From the NCBI RefSeq assembly GCF_028683135.1, contig NZ_JAJUBB010000007.1:124001-188000 (forward strand): a stretch of 64,000 nucleotides of DNA. Reading direction: 5' to 3'. This document shows, in pieces, positions 1 through 7,807 of the stretch. The DNA comes from Enterovibrio qingdaonensis. GTDB lineage: Bacteria; Pseudomonadota; Gammaproteobacteria; Enterobacterales; Vibrionaceae. The position numbers and the translations under genes are program-made. The notes under the pieces are model-generated. The model saw only the letters and a list, made by a program, of their open reading frames with translations. It made no database searches and was not told the origin of the DNA. How positions within the stretch are numbered: position 1 is the stretch's first letter; each line of letters opens with the position of its first letter.

Positions 1-797
1 GCTTTTTCAACGCCAATTTGTTTGAAAGAGTAAAGCTGAACAAGGTAGCTACCACCTGAAATACCGGTACCCAAGAAAATCAGTAGGGTGATCAGCAATG
101 GGCTAGAAAGAATAATGTTGATTTGTGAAAGGTCTAGATCCATCGCGAAGACAACCACAATACCTAGAACAGCAACTGAGATGTACTGGTACAACATGGA
201 CACAACGGAGCCATATTTCTCAGCAAGACTTGCGCGCAGGTGTGCTGTCCAAGCGAGTGACAACATTGAACAGGTAACAAACACATAGCCCAGCATTGGT
301 GTACCGCCTTCAATGCTGTTCGTTGGCCCAACGCTCATCGCATAGATACACAATGCCGACACGATGAACGCACCCCATTGGATCTTGTTCATTCTGAAAT
401 TCATGAACATCATGCCGAAGAACACAGTAGCAAAAGGTTGCATGCCTTGGATGACACCATTCTCAGTCGCCCCAATGTGCGAAAGAGAGAGGAAGTTGAA
501 AAGAGAGAAAGCACCTTGGCCAATGATCCCGCACAGGGCAATTTTCAGGTAATCCTTCTTTTCGATCCGCATGGAAGAGCCTAAGTCTTCGCTGAGCGAT
601 TTACTTTTTGAAGTAAAAAAGAAAATGATGGAAAGGCCAATAACGGCAGTCACGTAACGGAAGAAGACAAGTGTTAGTGGGTCTACCGCCATCGAAAGGG
701 GTTTAGATACAACACCCGTTACGCCCCAAATTACGGCAACAGAGATTGCGGCTATCCATCCTAAAAAGGCATTGCCTTGTCGATTCTGCATGGTCAT
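1..797 (-). CDS. EamA/DMT-family transporter, 3' end cut by window
   Basis: The minus-strand frame is open from an ATG at 797 to the window edge, giving about 265 residues without a stop. It has several hydrophobic helices; the first begins about residue 12 with the VIWG pattern usual for helix 1 of EamA proteins. Key shared segments are GIIGQGAFS, ENGVIQG and LAEKYGSV, which recur in the transporter at 3129-4091, so the two are paralogues. DMT proteins move small metabolites, often amino acids, across the inner membrane; direction and substrate cannot be read here. It is divergent from the YheO-type regulator at 1161, with that regulator's operator-like array in between, so it is probably under its control. 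A second ATG at 791 is a possible start. Confidence 0.85.
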   Translation of the reverse strand, partial: MTMQNRQGNAFLGWIAAISVAVIWGVTGVVSKPLSMAVDPLTLVFFRYVTAVIGLSIIFFFTSKSKSLSEDLGSSMRIEKKDYLKIALCGIIGQGAFSLFNFLSLSHIGATENGVIQGMQPFATVFFGMMFMNFRMNKIQWGAFIVSALCIYAMSVGPTNSIEGGTPMLGYVFVTCSMLSLAWTAHLRASLAEKYGSVVSMLYQYISVAVLGIVVVFAMDLDLSQINIILSSPLLITLLIFLGTGISGGSYLVQLYSFKQIGVEK

Positions 798-963
798 TCC
801 TTATCAAATTATTGGGAAGCTTTTTTACTAATGGATTCAAATAGCTGAGGAGGCAACAAATAACGCGTGTCATGACGCCTGCATTGCTGCGTTTTAACTC
901 GATTAATCAGATGAAATGCAGTTTACTGATTGAAGAGTTAAATAATGTGACCCAAGACGTGTG

Positions 964-1149
964 GTTTAAATTAGTTGACTGAAAAGAGGGTTTTAAGTTC
1001 CAAATAGTGAATTCGGTCAACTTAAATGAACTGAAATACGGTTTTCATTGATTTTCACGGGTTTGTCGGTTTTATAAAGTGAACGCAGGAAATTTTATTG
1101 ATTGAAAATCGGACAGCGACGCATGACAATGTAGTCAACATAAGTTAAC
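964..1149. promoter_or_regulatory. Three-site palindromic operator array upstream of the first YheO-type regulator
   Basis: Three 16-bp copies resemble the perfect palindrome GTTAACTTAAGTTAAC found at 6610: 964-979 (11 of 16 match), 1016-1031 (13 of 16) and 1134-1149 (14 of 16). Start-to-start spacings are 52 and 118 bp. The array lies in the 363-bp gap between two divergent genes, and its last copy is 12 bp before the regulator start. The segment GAGTTAAATAATGTGACC at 935-952 also recurs at 6410-6427. Binding by the adjacent YheO-type proteins is inferred from position. Confidence 0.6.
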
Positions 1150-1160
1150 TAAAAATAGTA

Positions 1161-1847
1161 ATGGCACTCATGAACAGTATCAGTGAATTGTCTACAAAGT
1201 TTACGGCGAAGGATCGCGACGTGTTGATGGCCTATTTTCGCTTGGCCGATACCATTGCTGATTTCATTGGTCCTCACTGCGAAGTGGTGATTCACTCCTT
1301 TGAGAGTTTCGAAAAGTCTGTCGTCAAAATTGTGAATGGTCATCATACGGGGCGTGAAGTGGGCTCACCACTCACCGATTTGGGGCTTCGAATGCTTAGT
1401 GCCTTTGAAAAAACGGGGAATGTGACGCCAAAGAGCTACTTCACCGAAAGCAAAGAGGGGGCACTTCTGAAATCGACCACCTGCATTTTGGAAAGTGAAG
1501 AGGGGCGTCCGATAGGGATGTTCTGCATCAACATGAATTTGTCTTTCCCGTTTCCTGAAATCATAAAGACGCTAATGCCAGATATGGCTCAATCTCCGAT
1601 GTCAGTGAGTGAGAATTTCAGTGCCAGCGCGGGAGATGTGATAGATCAGGCACTGAATCAGGCCATCATCGAAGTGGAAGGGGATGTTTCCATTACGCCT
1701 AAAGGTAAGAACAAAGCGATTACAAAACTCCTGTTTGAGAATGGTATTTTTGAACTCAAGGAAGCGACGGCGATTGTGTCTGAGCGTCTTGGTATCACCC
1801 GCCATGCCATCTACAAGTACCTTCGAGAATACAAGGCTGAGAGTTAG
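1161..1847 (+). CDS. YheO/DauR-type PAS plus helix-turn-helix transcriptional regulator (copy 1)
   Basis: This 228-residue protein has a YheO-like PAS sensor domain in about residues 20-140 (GPHCEVVIHSF, KIVNGHHTGREVG, then FCINMNLS). A C-terminal helix-turn-helix of about residues 175-225 follows (FELKEATAIVSERLGITRHAIYKYL). Family members such as DauR repress D-amino-acid or related catabolic genes and sense small amines or amino acids; the ligand here is unknown. It is a close paralogue of the protein at 6645. It diverges from a DMT transporter, and repeated palindromes precede it, which suggests autoregulation. A second in-frame ATG at 1170 could be the real start. Confidence 0.85.
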   Translation: MALMNSISELSTKFTAKDRDVLMAYFRLADTIADFIGPHCEVVIHSFESFEKSVVKIVNGHHTGREVGSPLTDLGLRMLSAFEKTGNVTPKSYFTESKEGALLKSTTCILESEEGRPIGMFCINMNLSFPFPEIIKTLMPDMAQSPMSVSENFSASAGDVIDQALNQAIIEVEGDVSITPKGKNKAITKLLFENGIFELKEATAIVSERLGITRHAIYKYLREYKAES

Positions 1848-1869
1848 GAACGTCAGCGTTAACTGTGAC

Positions 1870-1894
1870 AAAAAAGCGCCCACTCTGTGGGCGC
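1870..1894 (-). terminator. Rho-independent terminator of the M20 gene (possibly bidirectional)
   Basis: An 8-bp perfect stem GCGCCCAC/GTGGGCGC with a 3-nt loop is followed on the minus strand by a run of T. It sits between the convergent regulator (plus) and M20 hydrolase (minus). Confidence 0.8.
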
Positions 1895-1921
1895 AAACGT
1901 CGTAGGGTGTTTCCGTTTTTC

Positions 1922-3073
1922 TTATTTATTAAGTCGATCTTCGACCAGTGTTTGCCAGAACTGAACGCCTGACATCAGGATTTCGTCATTGAAATCGTAG
2001 AATGGGTTGTGCAGCGCAGTGCCACCGCATTCACCCACACCATTACCCACCAAAATGTAACAACCTGGGCGTTCACGCAGCATGAATGAAAAGTCTTCAC
2101 TGATAGTGAACGGCGCGCAGCTTCCATTTACTTTATCTTCACCAGCGACTTTGATTGCCGCTTTTACCGCGTGCTCGGTTTCTGCAGCACTATTGATAGT
2201 GGAGAGGAAACTGTTGTTGAAGTTGTAGGTGTATTCCACGCCTGCAGACATACATTGACCTGCCACGATACGCTCAATGGCTTTTTCAATCTTGTGCAGT
2301 GCTTGGTCGGTAAAGCTACGTGTATCGCCCGTAATGGTCACGCGAGATGGAATGACATTAACGGTGCCGTTGGTTTTGAATTCGGTTACCGAGATCACCG
2401 CCGTTTCGTCAATCGCACTCAAGTTACGAGACACAATGGTCTGCATTGCGGTTACGATTTGTGCGCCAACTACGATTGGGTCAGTACCCATATGCGGCAT
2501 TGCAGCGTGGCCGCCTGTTGCGATCACTTCAATCTCAAAGCTGCTCTCGCTAGCCATCAATGAATGAGGGCGGGTAGCAAAATGGCCAGCTGGGATGCCA
2601 GGCAAGTTATGCATGGCGTAGATTTCATCAATATTCCAGCGCGTGAACAGCCCGTCCGCAATCATCGCCTTTGCACCAACGCCGTGTTCTTCCCCAGGTT
2701 GGAATATGAAGTACACAGTGCCGTCAAAATCTTTAGTACGTGCTAGCTCGTGTGCTGCACCGAGTAGCATGGCAGTGTGACCATCGTGACCGCAGGCATG
2801 CATGACACCTTCGTGCACCGAGCAATGGTCAAACGTGTTCTTTTCGTGAATATGAAGCGCATCCATGTCAGCACGCAGGCCGATTGAACGGTCACTGTCA
2901 CCACATTTTAGAATACCAAGTACACCGGTTTTACCAATGTTACGGTGAACTTCGATGCCAAACTCTTCCAGCTTGTTAGCGACCATTTCCGATGTCATCA
3001 CTTCTTCGAAACCGAATTCAGGATGCTTGTGAATGTGATGGCGCCATTCAGTCACGAGTTGCTTAATGGTCAT
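1922..3073 (-). CDS. M20-family amidohydrolase / N-acyl amino acid deacylase
   Basis: This 383-residue protein has the normal length and layout of M20D aminoacylase/hippurate-hydrolase enzymes: a metal-binding catalytic domain interrupted by a lid/dimerisation domain at about 175-290. Likely metal ligands are visible: C94 and H96 in ACGHDGH, E128/E129 in QPGEEHG, H155 in MHNLPG and H355 in ALHNP. Such enzymes hydrolyse N-acyl amino acids or related amides in the cytoplasm. It lies downstream of a DMT transporter, a racemase-like gene and an M24 hydrolase on the same strand. In this setting it plausibly removes an acyl group before the diaminopropionate lyase step, but the substrate is inference. 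Confidence 0.85.
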   Translation of the reverse strand: MTIKQLVTEWRHHIHKHPEFGFEEVMTSEMVANKLEEFGIEVHRNIGKTGVLGILKCGDSDRSIGLRADMDALHIHEKNTFDHCSVHEGVMHACGHDGHTAMLLGAAHELARTKDFDGTVYFIFQPGEEHGVGAKAMIADGLFTRWNIDEIYAMHNLPGIPAGHFATRPHSLMASESSFEIEVIATGGHAAMPHMGTDPIVVGAQIVTAMQTIVSRNLSAIDETAVISVTEFKTNGTVNVIPSRVTITGDTRSFTDQALHKIEKAIERIVAGQCMSAGVEYTYNFNNSFLSTINSAAETEHAVKAAIKVAGEDKVNGSCAPFTISEDFSFMLRERPGCYILVGNGVGECGGTALHNPFYDFNDEILMSGVQFWQTLVEDRLNK

Positions 3074-3096
3074 GGGTGTTCCTCATTTATAAAGTG

Positions 3097-3117
3097 GGCG
3101 CAGCTCCGGGCTGCGCC
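3097..3117. other. Intercistronic hairpin
   Basis: A perfect 8-bp stem GGCGCAGC/GCTGCGCC with a 5-nt loop lies between the M20 gene and the upstream DMT transporter gene. No T-run follows on either strand, so it is more likely an mRNA-stability or processing hairpin than a terminator. Confidence 0.5.
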
Positions 3118-3128
3118 GTGTAACTAAC

Positions 3129-4091
3129 TTATGCTTCTTGAGCTTCTAATTTGGTTTGTGCTTCTTTCGCTTTATCGTTACCAAAATTCATGAACATCAT
3201 CATTGAGCCGATAACCACAACGATAGCCAGCAGTCGCATTGGTGTCACTGATTCGCCCAGAGCAAATACCGCCAGTACGAACGAAGACAGTGGCATCAGG
3301 TTCAGAGCCATACCGGTACCGTCAACACCAACACGTTCCATCGCATAAATGTAGATTAAGTAGCTGATGCCAGAGATACCGACACCCAGAATCGTGATAC
3401 ATAGAATACGTAGTGGTGAGCTAAAGATGCCAAGCGCAGAAGACAGATCCGCACCGGTGAATAGCAGGTACATACCAAAGCCAATCGAGGCGAAAACAAA
3501 CTGGTGGAACATGGTCGCTACTGAGCCGTATTTCTCTGCCAGTTCTGCACGAGCATAAGCCATGGTTGCGAAGCTTGCGGCACTACCAAAACAAATCAGG
3601 TGGCCGATATTGAATCCATTGGTTTCTGAGTTTGGATCCATGACCAGAATTGCTACACCAACAAACGCGCCCAGTGCAGATAGCATTTGCAGATTGTTAA
3701 AGCGTGCACCGTGGCGAACGAAGCCGACAGACAGGATCAATATTGGGATCAAGCCTTGGATAACACCGTTTTCAGATGCGGTGATGTAATCCAAAGAAAG
3801 GAATGACAAGAAACTAAAGGCACCTTGGCCGATGATGCCACACGCGGCACTCCAGAAAATGTCGTGACGATTTTCCCAGTTAAGTTTGAAGTCTCTTTTT
3901 TTCTCTACTTTGCCTGTAGCGATACCGACGTTAAGAATGATTGCCAGAGTGATAAATGCGACGGTATAACGCGCCCAAACAAGGACTTGAGGGTCCATGA
4001 CTTCAAGGATAGGTGTACCGACGATCCATGGAATACCCCACAGTAAGCCGATGAAAATTGCTGCTGCCCAACCTATTGCTGTACGGTTCAT
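3129..4091 (-). CDS. EamA/DMT-family transporter
   Basis: This 320-residue inner-membrane protein is predicted to have about ten helices in two EamA repeats. The first helix carries IGLLWGIPW and the second repeat begins near residue 160. It shares GIIGQGAFS, ENGVIQG and LAEKYGSV with the partial transporter at 1-797. It lies in the minus-strand run with the racemase-like, M24 and M20 genes, which suggests import of the pathway substrate or export of an intermediate. The C-terminal tail of about 20 residues is charged. EamA proteins are hard to assign to substrates by sequence. Confidence 0.85.
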   Translation of the reverse strand: MNRTAIGWAAAIFIGLLWGIPWIVGTPILEVMDPQVLVWARYTVAFITLAIILNVGIATGKVEKKRDFKLNWENRHDIFWSAACGIIGQGAFSFLSFLSLDYITASENGVIQGLIPILILSVGFVRHGARFNNLQMLSALGAFVGVAILVMDPNSETNGFNIGHLICFGSAASFATMAYARAELAEKYGSVATMFHQFVFASIGFGMYLLFTGADLSSALGIFSSPLRILCITILGVGISGISYLIYIYAMERVGVDGTGMALNLMPLSSFVLAVFALGESVTPMRLLAIVVVIGSMMMFMNFGNDKAKEAQTKLEAQEA

Positions 4092-4222
4092 AATCTATTT
4101 CCTTTTAAATCGATAAATTTGAGACGAGCACCCCCGCAAGCACCGAAATGCCAGTATTAGAGAGGAGGTCGGGAGTGCTCTGTAACCGGTAGAGCTAAAT
4201 CTTGTTTCCGAACGGTGCGACG

Positions 4223-5092
4223 TTATGCCGCGGTTTCAACGCCTTCGCCTTCACCATCTTTTAGGGTGTCGATCATTGGGTATGGCGATGCGTCTAGGTT
4301 CAATAGACGGCCGTACCCCGGACATGATGCGATGTTCCCTGACAAGTGCATGGCGTGCCAGAACATGGCAGAGTTACTGCAAACGACGGGAATACCGAAG
4401 CGGTCTTCGATTTCTTGAATGTGGTCGAGAACCCGTAGGTTGGTGCATGACATGAATACTAAATCCGCGCCGGAGTCTGGAAGCAGTTGCTCCAAAGCAT
4501 CCAACATAGATTCGCGTGAAACCGTGGTAATGTCGGTGTCGCGTTCAATGCCTAGAGAACCCAGACGAACGACGTCAAATCCCGCATTGGTCAGTTGTTG
4601 GTACAGGGGAAAGTTCACATCGGTAGGGTAAGGTGAGAAAACCGCTATCTTCTTTGCACCTAGGTGCCTAAATGCGGCTTGCGCTGCCGTCCACGGATTG
4701 GTGGCTGGAATATTGCCACGGTTCTTCGTCAACAATTGTGCGACACGGTCTTCACCGATAATGATTGATGCGGAGGTACAGCCAAATGCCATAACATCCA
4801 TTGGCAGGCCGTAAGCAATCAGGTCCGATGCTTCACTGATGCCATTGGCAATGTTATCCAATGCTTCTGGTGTCATTTCGCTGCTGTAAAACACGCGGCT
4901 ACTGAATACGGCAGCTTGGGTGCCAATCAGTTTCGCCCAATCCATTTCCAGAGAATGATCAGTGCTCAGTTGAACCAGTCCGATATGCGTGCGATTAATG
5001 CGTGGCGCAGCGTGGTAGGTCAGAGGAATTTCAAACGTTTTAAACTCTTCTACAGTCTTCATAGGGTACAGCATCCAAAAGTGGGCCGACAT
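4223..5092 (-). CDS. Asp/Glu racemase superfamily protein, arylmalonate decarboxylase / maleate isomerase / EutA type
   Basis: This 289-residue protein fits the two-domain Asp/Glu racemase fold. Two cysteines sit where the family keeps its catalytic pair: C105 in FGCTSAS and C216 in MSCTNLR. The family includes racemases, maleate cis-trans isomerase, arylmalonate decarboxylase and EutA of ectoine/hydroxyectoine utilisation. The neighbouring M24 hydrolase echoes the eutA-eutD/doeA pairing. Whether it racemises, isomerises or decarboxylates cannot be told. No strong ribosome-binding site distinguishes the ATG at 5092 from the in-frame ATG at 5062. Confidence 0.75.
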   Translation of the reverse strand: MSAHFWMLYPMKTVEEFKTFEIPLTYHAAPRINRTHIGLVQLSTDHSLEMDWAKLIGTQAAVFSSRVFYSSEMTPEALDNIANGISEASDLIAYGLPMDVMAFGCTSASIIIGEDRVAQLLTKNRGNIPATNPWTAAQAAFRHLGAKKIAVFSPYPTDVNFPLYQQLTNAGFDVVRLGSLGIERDTDITTVSRESMLDALEQLLPDSGADLVFMSCTNLRVLDHIQEIEDRFGIPVVCSNSAMFWHAMHLSGNIASCPGYGRLLNLDASPYPMIDTLKDGEGEGVETAA

Positions 5093-5139
5093 AGGGGGAA
5101 ACCGGCCCGAATTATTATTTTTAGTATTTAGATTTGTTG

Positions 5140-6306
5140 TTATTTAATGATGATCAGTTCTGGTTCAGCGCGTTCACTTAGCCACTCAGCACCATTCTCA
5201 GTGATCACGATGTTTTCTTCGTGAACCATTGATTTGCCTGGTGCGTAAACCATGCCTGGTTCAAGTGTCATTACCATGCCAGGTTTCAGTAGCGTGTTGT
5301 CGGTTGCGGTGTTAGATGGGCGTTCAGTCAGCTCCATACCTAGACCATGACCTAAGCGGCCAACGTCATTCCCGAGAGCTCCGTTTGCTTCCAATACCTT
5401 CCACATTGCATTGTAGATATCAGATGTGGTTGCACCCGGACGCGCAGCTTCAAAGCCCGCCGTGGTTGCTTCATAAACCGCGCGATATGCGTCTTTGGTT
5501 TGCTCGCTTGCAGAGCCAAACGCCCAGTTACGGTCAAAATCAGAGAAGTAACCGTCACGTTTTGCACCGGTGTCAATGATCAGCACGTCGCCATCTTCAA
5601 TCATGCGATCAGTTGGGCCCATGATGATGCTGTCGTAGCCGTCAGGGCCAGAGCCTGCGATGATGTATGGACACTCATCAGCACCTTCTAGCAGCATGTC
5701 GATACGGAACTGCTTACAGATCTCGCGTTCAGTCATGCCCGCTTTTGCGTATTCAGGTACCTTTGCGAAGCCAACATTCGTGATGCGACAGATCTCTTTT
5801 ACCTTCGCTATTTCTGCTGCTGATTTCACTTGGCGAATTTCATGCATTTGCAGAGAAACATCCACAAACTCTTTGCTCACCATGGTGGTCAACTTCAGGT
5901 AGTTGTTCACTGGCATGCGCAGGTGAGATTCAATGCCTAGCGTTGCACCGACACGACCAAATCGAGCTGGTAGAGAGTTCAAGTAACCAGCAACCAAGCT
6001 GATACCGTCGTCTTCTGGGCGTGGAGAAGGCCAAGTGATGATGTTATCTACCCATGTGCCTGCCATGCCGCTTGCACCGATCTCTGGGATGATTGCAGTT
6101 GGTTTACCTTCAGCAGGGATCACAACGAACCAAGGACGAGTTGGGCTGTGCCAGAACTGGGTGAAGAAGCCTGTGAAGTAACGAACGTTTGGTTCGGTAG
6201 TCAGGATCATCGCATCCAGTTTCATCTCACGCATCATTTGTTGAGCACGAGCGGTACGTTGTTCAAATTCCGCTACTTCAAAGCCACGGGCTAGATAATC
6301 AATCAT
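5140..6306 (-). CDS. M24-family metallohydrolase (Xaa-Pro peptidase / DoeA ectoine hydrolase-like)
   Basis: This 388-residue protein has an N-terminal creatinase/prolidase-type domain (about 1-155) and a C-terminal pita-bread M24 domain. All five dinuclear metal ligands are visible: D245 and D256 (DTGAKRDGYFSDFD), H320 (GHGLGME), E349 (LEPGM) and E363 (HEENIVIT). Family members cleave Xaa-Pro peptides, creatine or, in DoeA/EutD, the ectoine ring. The gene is the promoter-proximal member of the minus-strand run and is divergent from the second YheO-type regulator, with that regulator's operator-like sites between them. Substrate unknown; a DoeA-like role is suggested by context only. Confidence 0.8.
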   Translation of the reverse strand: MIDYLARGFEVAEFEQRTARAQQMMREMKLDAMILTTEPNVRYFTGFFTQFWHSPTRPWFVVIPAEGKPTAIIPEIGASGMAGTWVDNIITWPSPRPEDDGISLVAGYLNSLPARFGRVGATLGIESHLRMPVNNYLKLTTMVSKEFVDVSLQMHEIRQVKSAAEIAKVKEICRITNVGFAKVPEYAKAGMTEREICKQFRIDMLLEGADECPYIIAGSGPDGYDSIIMGPTDRMIEDGDVLIIDTGAKRDGYFSDFDRNWAFGSASEQTKDAYRAVYEATTAGFEAARPGATTSDIYNAMWKVLEANGALGNDVGRLGHGLGMELTERPSNTATDNTLLKPGMVMTLEPGMVYAPGKSMVHEENIVITENGAEWLSERAEPELIIIK

Positions 6307-6345
6307 TTCAGTATCCTTCTACACTCATTATTTTAGTTACACAAA

Positions 6346-6625
6346 GTGAACTTAACTGAAGGTTTGGTTCACTATCGGTAACGTTATGCTGTGCAGTTTA
6401 CGAATAATTGAGTTAAATAATGTGACCATTCTCTCGTGGTTCACTTAAGTTTACTCAAAGTGCCTTTCTTTGTTTTGAATAGTGATTTTGGTCAACATAT
6501 TTAAACTTTGCTTACTTTTTATGTTGATTGAAACGCAAATTTAGCGTCACATAGTTACCGAAAGTTAATTGTTTCGATTGAGAGAATGACAACTTCTCCA
6601 TCTTTTGAGGTTAACTTAAGTTAAC
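6346..6625. promoter_or_regulatory. Palindromic operator array upstream of the second YheO-type regulator
   Basis: The copy at 6610-6625 is the perfect 16-bp palindrome GTTAACTTAAGTTAAC, 20 bp before the regulator start. Further copies are at 6439-6454 (GTTCACTTAAGTTTAC, 14 of 16), 6491-6506 (11 of 16) and 6346-6361 (12 of 16, next to the M24 start). Spacings of 52 (6439 to 6491) and 119 bp (6491 to 6610) reproduce those upstream of the first regulator. The array fills the 338-bp gap between the divergent M24 and regulator genes. Confidence 0.65.
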
Positions 6626-6644
6626 TATTGGAATCACAGGGACC

Positions 6645-7316
6645 ATGATTAGTATTAGCGAATTAACCACAAAATTTACATCTAATGATCGCGAAAAACT
6701 GGCAGCCTATTTTCGCTTAGCCGACACCATCGCTGATTTTGTGGGGCCGCACTGCGAAGTGGTCATTCACTCTTTTGAGAGTTTGGAAAAATCTGTGGTG
6801 AAAATTGTTAATGGTCACCACACAGGGCGGGAAGTAGGGTCACCCATTACCGACTTGGGTCTGCGCATGCTAAGTGCGTTTGAAAAATCGGGAAATGTCA
6901 CGCCAAAGAGTTACTTTGCTCAAAGCAAAGAAGGGGCTTTGCTCAAATCGACGACCTGTATTTTGGAAGGCGAAGAGGGTAAGCCTATCGGCATGTTTTG
7001 TATCAACATGAATTTGTCGTTTCCGTTCCCAGACATCATCAAGACCCTAATGCCAGACGTGAATAACACGGCGGTTTCTGTCAGTGAGAATTTTAGTGCT
7101 TGTGCAAACGATGTGGTCGCACAAGCACTCGACCATGCGATGTCAGAGGTAGAAAAAGATCTCTCTATCAACGCCAAAAGTAAAAACAGAGCGATAACGA
7201 AATTGCTGTTTGAAGGCGGCATTTTCGAGTTGAAAGAAGCAACAGCCATTGTTTCAGAACGGTTAGGTATCACTCGCCATGCGATTTACAAATACTTGCG
7301 CGAGTTTAAGTCATAA
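6645..7316 (+). CDS. YheO/DauR-type PAS plus helix-turn-helix transcriptional regulator (copy 2)
   Basis: This 223-residue paralogue of the protein at 1161 is near-identical in the PAS core (GPHCEVVIHSF, VNGHHTGREVGSP) and in the C-terminal helix-turn-helix (ELKEATAIVSERLGITRHAIYKYL). The two differ most in about residues 135-175. It is the first gene of a plus-strand run with RidA (24 bp downstream) and the diaminopropionate lyase, and is divergent from the M24 gene. It probably controls both sides through the palindromes at 6346-6625 in response to a pathway metabolite, as DauR does for D-arginine. Ligand not known. Confidence 0.85.
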   Translation: MISISELTTKFTSNDREKLAAYFRLADTIADFVGPHCEVVIHSFESLEKSVVKIVNGHHTGREVGSPITDLGLRMLSAFEKSGNVTPKSYFAQSKEGALLKSTTCILEGEEGKPIGMFCINMNLSFPFPDIIKTLMPDVNNTAVSVSENFSACANDVVAQALDHAMSEVEKDLSINAKSKNRAITKLLFEGGIFELKEATAIVSERLGITRHAIYKYLREFKS

Positions 7317-7340
7317 ATAATTGAGTAAGAGATAAGCATC

Positions 7341-7733
7341 ATGACAACTAAAACTAAAATCCATACAGATTCTGCGCCAGCTGCGATTGGTCCATATTCA
7401 CAAGCAATGGGCTTCCAAGAACTGGTGTTCACATCTGGTCAACTGCCTTTGGACCCTGCGACCATGGCATTTGTGGAAGGTGGCATCAAAGAACAATCTC
7501 GCCAGTCTCTGGAAAACCTAAAAGCTATTTTGGAAGAATCTGGCGCATCAATGGACACGGTGCTGAAAACAACCTGTTTCTTGTCTGATATGGAAAACTT
7601 TGCTGCATTTAATGAAGTGTATACTGAAGTATTCGGCACAGAAATGGCACCTGCGCGTTCATGCGTGCAAGCTGCTCGTCTGCCAAAAGACGCGCTGGTA
7701 GAAGTGGAAGCGATTGCGTTTATCAAACGTTAA
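7341..7733 (+). CDS. RidA/YjgF-family enamine/imine deaminase
   Basis: This 130-residue protein has the full length of RidA trimer subunits. The signature near the C-terminus is present: R106 in APARSCVQAARLP, followed by VEVEAIAF, with the N-terminal GPYSQA and TSGQLP motifs. RidA hydrolyses reactive 2-aminoacrylate and other enamines released by PLP lyases. The gene sits directly upstream of a diaminopropionate ammonia-lyase, which makes exactly such an intermediate, so the pairing is functionally coherent. A purine-rich ribosome-binding site (AAGAGAT) precedes the ATG. Confidence 0.9.
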   Translation: MTTKTKIHTDSAPAAIGPYSQAMGFQELVFTSGQLPLDPATMAFVEGGIKEQSRQSLENLKAILEESGASMDTVLKTTCFLSDMENFAAFNEVYTEVFGTEMAPARSCVQAARLPKDALVEVEAIAFIKR

Positions 7734-7754
7734 TCACCCACGTTAGATTTATTG

Positions 7755-7777
7755 GCGAGCCTTAACGTTGGGCTCGC
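7755..7777 (+). other. Hairpin between the RidA and lyase genes
   Basis: A 7-bp stem GCGAGCC/GGCTCGC with a 9-nt loop lies in the 74-bp gap. No T-run follows, so it may adjust relative expression within the operon. Confidence 0.35.
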
Positions 7778-7807
7778 ATATCCTCTCTCTTGTCAGAAGT
7801 AACCGCC

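Noticed and set aside
7790-7807. TTG start six codons upstream of dpaL
   Set aside because: No better ribosome-binding site, and the ATG at 7808 agrees with family N-termini.
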